NCBI GenBank assembly: GCA_900102235.1
Contig: FMVL01000008.1
Span: forward strand, 124,001-188,000
Direction: 5' to 3'
Source: Lachnospiraceae bacterium XBB2008
GTDB lineage: Bacteria; Bacillota; Clostridia; Lachnospirales; Lachnospiraceae
Length of the DNA stretch: 64,000 nucleotides
The notes under the pieces are model-generated. The model saw only the letters and a list, made by a program, of their open reading frames with translations. It searched no databases and was not told the origin of the DNA. The position numbers and the translations under genes were made by a program. Below are positions 44,421 to 52,385 of the stretch, piece after piece (positions within the stretch are counted from its first letter, which is position 1; each line of letters opens with the position of its first letter).

Positions 44421-45176
44421 ATGAAGAGAAATACTCCCATTTTTATAGCATTAGCAGTCTTTTTCATCATAGTCGCGCTCGGAGCGCTCACCCTTCTGTC
44501 CAAGGACGGATCTGTGTTTAACAGGAGCCATGCCGACTACGGGACCGAGCCTGCTGTTCTCACACAGACCGTTATAGGAGAAGAACCTCAGGAGACCGCC
44601 CCTGCCGTTACGGAGCCCGAACCCGAGCCCGAGCCGGAACCAGAGCCCGAGCCTGCACCCGTGGTCGAAGAGGCAGAGGAAGTCGAGATGCCCGAACCCG
44701 AGCCTGTGTATGAGATCAGATATTTTACGCTTGCGACCAACAACTCGACTACCATATTAAGACTCAGAGAAGCTCCTTCGGAGGATGCCGAGATCATCAA
44801 GAAGATGTATCCGGGATCACACGGGATCGTTCTCCAGCCCGGAAACGAATGGTGTCATGTAAGGATGAACTCGGGACTTGAAGGGTATTGTGCGACCGAG
44901 TATCTGACACTTACCGAAGTGACTAAAGAAGCATTCCCCGCAGAGTATGTGGATCGTGTAGAGGCACCCGTTGAGGAGCTGAACGTACCTGCATATACGA
45001 CACTTCTGATAGATAAGACATCTGAGGATGCGGAAGAAGCATTCACTGAAGGAACGGGGACCGGAGAGGCTGTTAGCGCAGACGGTACTGCAGAAGCGGC
45101 ACCTGCAGCCGAAGCAACACCCGCAGCCGAAGCGGCACCCGCAGAGCCCGCAGCTGATGCGACCGCGACTCCCTGA
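44421..45176 (+). CDS. Membrane-anchored bacterial SH3-domain protein
   Basis: 251 residues. A short basic tail and one transmembrane helix (about 7-26) are followed by a Pro-Glu spacer (about 57-95, P-E-P repeats), then a bacterial SH3 domain at about 97-167 (L-R-L-R-E-A-P, P-G-N-E-W-C-H-V-R, L-E-G-Y-C-A-T-E-Y-L). An Ala/Pro/Glu-rich low-complexity tail ends it. Bacterial SH3 domains bind peptidoglycan peptides, and the stiff P-E spacer would span the wall, so it may hold the CIS apparatus to the envelope or report wall state to the adjacent ATPases (inference). Confidence 0.85.
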   Translation: MKRNTPIFIALAVFFIIVALGALTLLSKDGSVFNRSHADYGTEPAVLTQTVIGEEPQETAPAVTEPEPEPEPEPEPEPAPVVEEAEEVEMPEPEPVYEIRYFTLATNNSTTILRLREAPSEDAEIIKKMYPGSHGIVLQPGNEWCHVRMNSGLEGYCATEYLTLTEVTKEAFPAEYVDRVEAPVEELNVPAYTTLLIDKTSEDAEEAFTEGTGTGEAVSADGTAEAAPAAEATPAAEAAPAEPAADATATP

Positions 45177-45199
45177 GCATCCGCGACAGAGGTTACACA

Positions 45200-45433
45200 A
45201 TGATACTTGATGACAAACTGGCCAAGGACAACAAGAAAAAAGAAATCATAAAGAAAAACAACGTTATCTGGGAAGACGATGAAGACGTCGAGACCTATAT
45301 GTATGATGTCCGTAAGCCGATGGCATTCCTTAACGAAGGCAATAACGGAGTGTTCGAAGTCAGCAAGCAGACAGGCATCAATACTGATAAAAGCGTGTTT
45401 GACAAAGGAATAGTTTTTAAGACCGGTATCTGA
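45200..45433 (+). CDS. Small charged hypothetical protein
   Basis: 77 residues, not recognised. The first 20 residues are Lys/Asp-rich and helical; the remainder contains D-D-E-D-V-E-T-Y and a short beta-like end. No membrane segment. A GAGG site precedes the ATG and it lies cleanly between the SH3 gene and the AAA+ gene, with 28 bases to the latter, supporting that it is translated. It could be an adaptor for either neighbour. Confidence 0.6.
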   Translation: MILDDKLAKDNKKKEIIKKNNVIWEDDEDVETYMYDVRKPMAFLNEGNNGVFEVSKQTGINTDKSVFDKGIVFKTGI

Positions 45434-45461
45434 CACATATGTGTCGGCATAAGGGAAGAAA

Positions 45462-47891
45462 ATGGCAAGATTTAATGACGAATTAAATACCAAACCGTTT
45501 AAGAGTTACAGCGAATACATGCAGTATATATTCGACTGCGTGAACTCTGCCCTGGATGTATATATTTCAGGACTGAAAGTCATATATGCCAACGGCGAAG
45601 GCGGATACAAGAACATCATGTATCCCGATATCGAACTTGCCGGTGACACCTGCCGTAACCGCCTGACCGAGTCCTATAAAGAAGGATCGGAACAGACCGA
45701 ATCTTCGGAACCCAAACCTGCGGATAAGAGCGATGACGACTTCGGATCGGATGAAGATTCCGATGATCTTTTCGGGGATGCTTTTGACGATATGTTCTCG
45801 GATGATGACGAAGACGAAGAACTCGATTCCAGCCTCCTTGAACTTCTCGGAGATTTCGCATCCGGCAATATGGATTCGGAAATAGCCACAGAAGATGAAG
45901 ATAGCGGAGCCGTATGGGATGAGATCAAGAAGGATTCGGATCTTCCTATCGTTAACAGGCTCAAAGTAATAGACGAACGTGCCAGACTTACCGTTGAGGA
46001 GGGTATCGATCTTCCTTTCTACGATCTGTGCAGCAGACTTGCGTTCGAACCTTTTACGCAGTTCTGTTTTGCCTGCGGTATCCTGTCATCCACACAGACC
46101 GATTACGCCGGCGTATTCCATATCATCAACGAGAACGCCGGACTTTCGGCTCCTACTATCGAGTCTGCGGCCAAGGTATTCTTCGGATCGGCTTTCTCGA
46201 TCACGGGCGCATTCGGTGACATGAGTGCATGCCTTGAGCAGCTCAAGCCCGTGCTGCCTCTTCAGGTCATCGACAGCATGCCTTTCTCTACGATAGTTTC
46301 GCCTGATAAACGTATCATCGACTATCTCTTCGGACGTAATCCTCTTACAATCGATGAGAACTTCGACAGATTCATATACATGATCACCGATGATTCGGAA
46401 CTCGATCCCGTCATGGCTAACGAGAGTCGCTTAAATGCGATGAAGACCTCTTACAATGACGGAGTCCGCATCTTCTACTATTACGGCGACGACGGCAGTG
46501 GACGTAAGTTCTTCGTTAAGCATTTCTGCCGCGAAAAAGGTCTTCGTGCCATCGCCATCGACTGTAAGAAACTCTTCATTTATGACTTTTCCTTCGTTGA
46601 GAAGGCACTCTGGAGCGTTACGAGAGAGTGTATCCTCTCCAAGTCCTGCTGCTGCCTGACCGAACTTACCTACCATGACGAGGAGAAGGAGAAGTTCTTC
46701 GGATACATGGACCTTGCTTTCTCGAAGCTGACCGATAAGAACATCCTCGTGTTTGCGATGAGTAAGCTCTATATCGACTTCAGAGAGGTTACCAAGAGCC
46801 AGTTCACGGATCTCGAACTGCCCACTCCCGATACCGGTGAGAGACTGACATGCTGGGAGTACTTTTCCAAGGGCTTCGAGCTGGCAGACGAGATCGATCT
46901 GCTCGAGATGTCGACGAAGTTCCTGTTTACTTCGGGTAAGATACACGATGCCCTTATCAAGGCCAAATCCCTCTCCAACATGGATAACGAGGAGAAGATA
47001 TCGAGGGCAAACCTCTTCAAGGGCTGCTACGCTCAGATGAGTTCCGAACTGTCGCAGAAGGCTACGAGAGTAGAAGCCAAGTTCGGTTTCGACGACATCG
47101 TCATGAATCCGACCCAGCGTGAGACCATAGAGCATGCGATTGAGCAGATGACATACAGGAAGCAGGTATACGAGTCATGGAACTACACGAGGAAGTATCC
47201 TTACGGTCGAGGCCTTACGGTCCTGCTGTTCGGTGCTCCCGGTACCGGTAAGTCCATGATGGCGCAGGTTCTTGCACATGAGCTCAACCTCGAGCTGTAC
47301 AGAGTAGATATATCCAAGGTTGTAGATAAGTACGTCGGTGAGACCGAGAAATCCCTGTCGATGATATTCAGGGAAGCCAAGAAGTGTAACGTCGTCCTCT
47401 TCTTCGACGAGTGCGATACGATCTTCGCAAAACGTTCCGACGACGGCGGAAGTAACCAGGCATCGGCCAACAACAAGACGGCCCTCCTGCTTCAGGAGAT
47501 GGAAGCATACGACGGTGTCTGCGTACTGGCTACGAACTACAAGCACAATATCGACCCCGCATTCTTCCGTCGTATGAAATACATCGTCGAGTTCCAGTTC
47601 CCCGATGTCGATACGCGTGAAATGCTGTGGCGTACGACCATTCCCAAGGACACACCTCTTTGCGACGATGTTGATATCAGATTCCTGGCAGAGAAGTATG
47701 AGTTTGCCGGTGGTAATATCAAGAACTGTATCCTGAACGCCGCATTCCTTGCGGCTGCGGATCCGACGGCAAACGGCGAGGTGTGCATGAGACACTACTT
47801 AAATGCCATCAAGTACGAGTTCGTCAAGGTCGGCAAGGTCTTCACGAAGTCCGACTTCGAGCCTTACGCCGAGGACGTAGGACTGGCGTAG
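45462..47891 (+). CDS. AAA+ ATPase of contractile injection system, Pvc15-like
   Basis: 809 residues. The AAA+ module lies at about 540-790: Walker A G-A-P-G-T-G-K-S (591-598), Walker B V-V-L-F-F-D-E-C-D near 645-653, then sensor-1 V-L-A-T-N-Y and R-R-M-K-Y as arginine finger. Such ATPases accompany nearly all CIS loci and act in particle assembly or cargo handling. The N-terminal half (about 150-500) is the usual helical CIS-type extension. A strongly acidic Asp/Glu/Ser stretch at about 85-145 is unusual and likely disordered. It is the last gene of the CIS run and precedes the hairpin array. Confidence 0.92.
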   Translation: MARFNDELNTKPFKSYSEYMQYIFDCVNSALDVYISGLKVIYANGEGGYKNIMYPDIELAGDTCRNRLTESYKEGSEQTESSEPKPADKSDDDFGSDEDSDDLFGDAFDDMFSDDDEDEELDSSLLELLGDFASGNMDSEIATEDEDSGAVWDEIKKDSDLPIVNRLKVIDERARLTVEEGIDLPFYDLCSRLAFEPFTQFCFACGILSSTQTDYAGVFHIINENAGLSAPTIESAAKVFFGSAFSITGAFGDMSACLEQLKPVLPLQVIDSMPFSTIVSPDKRIIDYLFGRNPLTIDENFDRFIYMITDDSELDPVMANESRLNAMKTSYNDGVRIFYYYGDDGSGRKFFVKHFCREKGLRAIAIDCKKLFIYDFSFVEKALWSVTRECILSKSCCCLTELTYHDEEKEKFFGYMDLAFSKLTDKNILVFAMSKLYIDFREVTKSQFTDLELPTPDTGERLTCWEYFSKGFELADEIDLLEMSTKFLFTSGKIHDALIKAKSLSNMDNEEKISRANLFKGCYAQMSSELSQKATRVEAKFGFDDIVMNPTQRETIEHAIEQMTYRKQVYESWNYTRKYPYGRGLTVLLFGAPGTGKSMMAQVLAHELNLELYRVDISKVVDKYVGETEKSLSMIFREAKKCNVVLFFDECDTIFAKRSDDGGSNQASANNKTALLLQEMEAYDGVCVLATNYKHNIDPAFFRRMKYIVEFQFPDVDTREMLWRTTIPKDTPLCDDVDIRFLAEKYEFAGGNIKNCILNAAFLAAADPTANGEVCMRHYLNAIKYEFVKVGKVFTKSDFEPYAEDVGLA

Positions 47892-47934
47892 GCGACGGTT
47901 TCATGACCGGTTTCGTGGCGCATGCGGCGATTTT

Positions 47935-48399
47935 ATGACCCATACACTGCGAAACATGCCGATTGGGTCATAAGCCCTAAGTGATCTCATGACCCAAACC
48001 CCATCGAATCTGCCATTTGAGTCATAAGCTTGCTTAATATCTGCTCCGGTTATCTTCATATCTGAGCGGATTCGACCGGAAACATCGGAATATCATGACC
48101 TAAATCGCATAGAAGAGTTTATTTGGGTCATAAATCTGATTCGATCAAAGGCTATCAGTTGAAAAATTCCGATGTGGCATGAACTTCAAACAGGTTTATG
48201 ACTTACACGCAAAAAAGTGCCATCCAGGTCATGAACCGGACCGAAAATCGGGCTCGCTTGACCGGAATTCATGCTCATTTGACCTGATTTCGACATACAA
48301 CAAGTATCATTCATGACCTAGGAGTAAAAAAGTGCTCTCCAGGTCATGAACCATAATCAGGCTTATGACCTACAAGAGAAAAAATGCTTCTCAGGTCAT
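47935..48399. repeat. Array of six 35/37-bp inverted-repeat units
   Basis: Six units start with ATGACC (or ATGACT) and end with GGTCAT (once AGTCAT): 47935-47971, 47989-48025, 48095-48131, 48198-48232, 48313-48347 and 48365-48399. The first three are exactly 37 bp, the last three exactly 35 bp and share an inner A-run followed by GTGC or ATGC. Flanks extend the palindrome to TCATGACCT/AGGTCATGA in several copies. Each unit can form a hairpin with a 20-25-base loop. Gaps between units are unequal, so this is not CRISPR. The 47892-48466 non-coding stretch holds nothing else I can identify. Confidence 0.85.
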
Positions 48400-48466
48400 A
48401 AATCAAAATAAACGTGCTTGCCAGACACAAATGCGAAAAGATCCTGAAACCCGATCAGAAGACTTT

Positions 48467-48499
48467 GTTGGAATAATGTTGGAATGGGACATGTAATAT
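48467..48499 (+). promoter_or_regulatory. Promoter with 11-bp-spaced GTTGGA direct repeat, before wall-anchored protein gene
   Basis: GTTGGA at 48467-48472 and 48478-48483, -10-like TAATAT at 48494-48499. Spacing is identical to the copies at 11994 and 62569. The start codon GTG 48548 is about 50 bases downstream. Confidence 0.65.
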
Positions 48500-48547
48500 A
48501 CAGCATGAGATTCTGCAATCAAGTTTGATGAATCGGATGAGATCATT

Positions 48548-51500
48548 GTGAAAGTAGTAAAGAGTTTCAAGGGCTTGAAAAAGTGGGCTAAAACAACCTT
48601 TATCGCCCTGCTCACCATATGTATCATCACCACGACTACAGGTGTGGGCTCATTGATCGCGTATGCGGATCCAACCGGAGATCCGGCATCTACAGGTGAG
48701 CCGACGCCCGGTTCTACTGATCCTGCAACAGGCACGACGCCCGGTTCTACTGATCCTGCAACAGGCACAACGCCTGGTGCCACAGATCCTGCAACAGACA
48801 CGACGCCCGGTGCCACAGATCCTGCAACAGGCGCGGGATCCGGTACCACAGATCCTGCAGCAGGCACGACACCCGGTGCCACAGATCCTGCAACAGGCAC
48901 GACGCCCGGTGCCACAGATCCTGCAACAGGCACGACGCCCGGTTCCACAAATCCAGCAACTGGCACGACACCCGGTTCCACAGATCCTGCAACAGGCACG
49001 ACGCCCGGTTCCACAGATCCAGCAACTGGCACGACACCCGGTTCCACAGATCCTGCAACTGGCACGACACCCGGTTCCACAGATCCTGCAACAGGCGCGG
49101 GATCCGGTTCCACCGGCACTGAAACAGATCCGAATAACGCATCGGGGGCCGGTGATCAGCAAACCGGCACTACTCAGACACGTGGGGCGAATGATTCCAA
49201 TCCCCCGAACAACACAACGCCGGATGACAAAGATCCGTACAATAACGTATTGCTCGGATCACCCAATAATAACTTGCTCGGCGCACCTAATAATCTGCTT
49301 GGCGCAGGGAATCCACTTTATGAGATTTATGATCTTCATCCCTCCTTCGATAATACAACGCAGAGGATTGGTCAGATTGATGGTCACATTAACCCCAACA
49401 CTATTGATGCTGTTAACTCGGTGACATGTGTATATTCATGTGCAGATGGGACTTCGGGTACGCTGTCTTTAGCAGAAGATGTAGTACAGGCAGGAGTTAA
49501 GTATGGTTTCTCTCCGGCTCACGGTGGTCAAACTACGTTTTATGCCACGAAAGTAGGAACATATACTTTTTCATTAACGATGATACAAGGTTCGCCATCG
49601 GAGCCACCAATTAATGTAAACGATCTGACTTTTACCGTTCAACTCAAGAATATCAATGACACAGATGTAACCGCGACATCCGGTGGCATCAGTTTTAATT
49701 CACATGAGGATCCTTTTCCCAATAACTCAAACTATCTTAATGTTGCATTTTCAAGTGGACCGGTGCAGTTAAGCCCTTCAACCGGAGGAATCACCCTTCA
49801 ATATCCTACCACGGTGACTGCCGGAGAGACTGTAAATGTGACGTTTACAGGTGTCGGTACTTATACGGGAACAAGAACGGAAACGACGATCAATAATGTC
49901 CCCGATGTTCCGGTGGAATTCAATGACTCAACCAGTATAGCGTCATCGTATTATGACACGGTAAAGATAGATGCAACGGGATATAAAGTCAGCATGTCCG
50001 AGAATGGCCCGTGGAGGGACGATTTCAACTATTCTGTACCTGGCGATGACCAGAATGTTACATTTTACTTCAAGAATAATACCAGCGGTCTGATAATCAG
50101 GCAAAATGTAGGCCCGTTAACGATCACCGAGACCATTCCCGTCAGATATGACGGAGCATACAAGGTCGATGAGTATACCGATAAGGTGGATATCACCGCC
50201 GAAGGGTATTTGATCAGCACATCAGCAGATGGCCCGTTCACAGAGAAATATACTCATTCCAGAATAGGTGAGAAACAGGCCTTTTATCTGTATTTCCTGG
50301 ATAAGAGTACCCCTAATGGCACACCAACCAAAAAACTGATCACCGATATTACCATAGTAAAGGGCGCTGAAGCTCAGATACCGATCAGATACGACGGAAA
50401 AGAGACCAAGAAGGCTTCCTATACTGATAAGGTCACCATTACGGCTCAGGGCTATCAGATAGGAACATCTTCGGAAGGACCTTTTAGCAAGGAGTATGTT
50501 CACAGAAAGATTGGCAAGGATCAGAACTTCTATCTGTATTTTGTGGATGAGAGTAACCCGTCCGCAACTCCGGTCAAGAAGCTGATCACGGATATAAACA
50601 TAGTGGCCGGCGTTGCGGAGGCTGATGAAGGCGCCCCCACCGGTTACATCAAGGTTGACACTTACGCTTCCGATAAGCTCGCGAAGGAAAAGAACACGGT
50701 TTACATAACACAAGAAAAGAGGCTGATCGAGATCGGTGCTGTGGATGAAAGCGGTTCATCTGTTAAGATCGAGTATTTCACGAGCGATAAATACTATGAG
50801 ACCAGATCCGAGATAGAAGGTGCGGTGACCGAAGCCGCTGATCCCGGTATGGATAAATCTCAGATTGATAAAAATGCCAAATGGAAGACCTACTACAGCG
50901 ATGGCATGCCGACACTTACCGAGAATACCGGAGATTACATCTATGCCAGAATATCGGATGAATCAGGTAACACGAGATATCTGTCTACCGGCAGGATCAT
51001 CTATGATACCAAGCCTCCGACTGTGAACACCATCATGCTGGCAGAAGGTAATGAGGGAATCCTCTCAGTGCTTACCGGTAAGGATAACCTGAGCGGCATA
51101 TACAGATTCTATCTCAGATATATAGAGAAAGATAAAAAAGACAAGACACCGACAGCTCTTGAGATCATAGGAGACAACTGGTATATAGAGAATCTGACGG
51201 GGGATGAACTTGCCGCCGGCGGATCATTCAAGATGCCGACGCTGGATCCGAAGAAGACATATATATTCTACGGAGTGGCTATAGACAAGGCAGGTAATAT
51301 CAGTGAAGTCAAAGAATACGAGACCAAGGGCAAGGCTTCTGCCGATAATTCGGCTTCAAAGAACAGCATAGACGATCCGAACGCCGGAAGCGGTCTTACA
51401 CCCGCACCTAACGGCATAGCAGGATCGGGTACACCCGAACCCAAGCCCAAGACCACTTCGGGAACCGAGGCATCATCCGGGGCAGCAGGCACACCTGACA

Positions 51501-52315
51501 GCCCGGCTACAGGATCGGGTAGTGCTTCCGGAACAGCAGCGACTCCCGTACCGTACATTGCAGATGCGACCGGAGATACCCAGATCGGTCTGACCAAGAC
51601 CGGCGGCTGGGACAAGATTGAGTCAGAAGTGGCCATGGCCCTATCCGGGACCAGAATGAGCGTGGAAATGAGCGGATCGACAGTGGTTCCCGATTCCATG
51701 ATAAAAACGCTCAAGGACAAGGATGTGAGCGTCACGCTGAAGATGGCTGACGATATCGAGTGGATCATCCGCGGAGAGGATGTTACTCAGGCTAAGGGCA
51801 CGGATATCGACCTGCGTGTACGCAGGGATACCCAATCGATACCCAGGAGACTGCTTGATGATATGGCAGGCGATCAGCTTCATACCGAGATAGATATTGC
51901 ACATGGCGGAGATTTCGGATTTGCGACGACATTAAGGATCCCGTTCGGCGAAAAGAATGCCGGCAAATACGGCAATCTGTTTTACTATGATACCGACGCA
52001 GGAGAACTGAAACTGCTTCAGTCTGCAGTGATCGGAAATGACGGATATGCAGAGTATAAGCTGGATCACGCTTCGAATTATACCGTTGTCGTGAATACTG
52101 TGAATATGGCGGAAACTCTGGGACAGGGTGAGATATCCGTTAATACTCTGACGTCGAATGTAGCAAGCAGTACATTGTCACTTCTTCCCGAGAACGGAAG
52201 ATCGATATTGGGCATGAGGATCTGGCTCTTCGTAGTGGCGATCATCTGTGCCATTATGTGTCTGGCCATACTTCTTGTTCCTTCATTCAAGCGAGATCAG
52301 GAAATCTATGAATAG
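48548..52315 (+). CDS. Sortase-anchored surface protein with TDPATGTTPGS repeats
   Basis: 1255 residues, GTG start with GGATGAG upstream. Signal peptide of about 40 residues ending I-A-Y-A before D-P. Next is a 12-copy, 11-residue Thr/Pro/Gly repeat (about 56-187), a flexible wall-spanning stalk. Beta domains of about 80 residues follow near 453, 530 and 611 (each opening V/I-P-V/I-x-Y/F), then Ig-like domains (D-K-A-G-N-I-S), a second Ser/Gly/Pro linker, and a C-terminal beta domain starting G-W-D-K-I-E. The C-terminus is LPENG (1213-1217), a hydrophobic helix and a K-R tail: a sortase signal with Asn replacing Thr. Strong paralog of the next gene. Likely a wall-exposed adhesin or binding protein (inference). 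Confidence 0.85.
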   Translation: MKVVKSFKGLKKWAKTTFIALLTICIITTTTGVGSLIAYADPTGDPASTGEPTPGSTDPATGTTPGSTDPATGTTPGATDPATDTTPGATDPATGAGSGTTDPAAGTTPGATDPATGTTPGATDPATGTTPGSTNPATGTTPGSTDPATGTTPGSTDPATGTTPGSTDPATGTTPGSTDPATGAGSGSTGTETDPNNASGAGDQQTGTTQTRGANDSNPPNNTTPDDKDPYNNVLLGSPNNNLLGAPNNLLGAGNPLYEIYDLHPSFDNTTQRIGQIDGHINPNTIDAVNSVTCVYSCADGTSGTLSLAEDVVQAGVKYGFSPAHGGQTTFYATKVGTYTFSLTMIQGSPSEPPINVNDLTFTVQLKNINDTDVTATSGGISFNSHEDPFPNNSNYLNVAFSSGPVQLSPSTGGITLQYPTTVTAGETVNVTFTGVGTYTGTRTETTINNVPDVPVEFNDSTSIASSYYDTVKIDATGYKVSMSENGPWRDDFNYSVPGDDQNVTFYFKNNTSGLIIRQNVGPLTITETIPVRYDGAYKVDEYTDKVDITAEGYLISTSADGPFTEKYTHSRIGEKQAFYLYFLDKSTPNGTPTKKLITDITIVKGAEAQIPIRYDGKETKKASYTDKVTITAQGYQIGTSSEGPFSKEYVHRKIGKDQNFYLYFVDESNPSATPVKKLITDINIVAGVAEADEGAPTGYIKVDTYASDKLAKEKNTVYITQEKRLIEIGAVDESGSSVKIEYFTSDKYYETRSEIEGAVTEAADPGMDKSQIDKNAKWKTYYSDGMPTLTENTGDYIYARISDESGNTRYLSTGRIIYDTKPPTVNTIMLAEGNEGILSVLTGKDNLSGIYRFYLRYIEKDKKDKTPTALEIIGDNWYIENLTGDELAAGGSFKMPTLDPKKTYIFYGVAIDKAGNISEVKEYETKGKASADNSASKNSIDDPNAGSGLTPAPNGIAGSGTPEPKPKTTSGTEASSGAAGTPDSPATGSGSASGTAATPVPYIADATGDTQIGLTKTGGWDKIESEVAMALSGTRMSVEMSGSTVVPDSMIKTLKDKDVSVTLKMADDIEWIIRGEDVTQAKGTDIDLRVRRDTQSIPRRLLDDMAGDQLHTEIDIAHGGDFGFATTLRIPFGEKNAGKYGNLFYYDTDAGELKLLQSAVIGNDGYAEYKLDHASNYTVVVNTVNMAETLGQGEISVNTLTSNVASSTLSLLPENGRSILGMRIWLFVVAIICAIMCLAILLVPSFKRDQEIYE
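48713..49108 (+). repeat. Twelve 33-bp tandem repeats encoding an 11-residue unit
   Basis: In-frame units encode S/A-T-D-P-A-T-G-T-T-P-G with small changes. Units 4 and 12 end A-G-S-G in place of T-T-P-G. DNA identity among units is high, so copy number may vary between strains. Confidence 0.9.
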
Positions 52316-52385
52316 AATTGGGATGGGAATATAGTACGAAGAGAGCGTCGGAGATATCAGAAGGAATGATCACAACATACAGATC

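Noticed and set aside
12107-47891. Prophage or classical type VI secretion system
   Set aside because: No capsid, terminase, portal, integrase or lysis genes; no TssJLM or ClpV. Sheath, DUF4255 terminator and the Pvc15-like ATPase fit a CIS.
47935-48399. CRISPR array or integron attC sites
   Set aside because: Units are imperfect palindromes with variable sequence and unequal gaps, no leader or cas genes; ends lack attC core sequences and no integrase is present.
48403-49162. Repetitive open frames on the minus strand and in another plus frame over the 33-bp repeats
   Set aside because: A repeat length divisible by three leaves all frames open; only the plus frame with signal peptide and sortase signal makes sense.
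52321-52345. Possible fourth copy of the GTTGGA promoter before the LPQTG gene
   Set aside because: Only one related half (TTGGGATGGGA) is visible and the second copy and spacing are missing; could be a decayed remnant.
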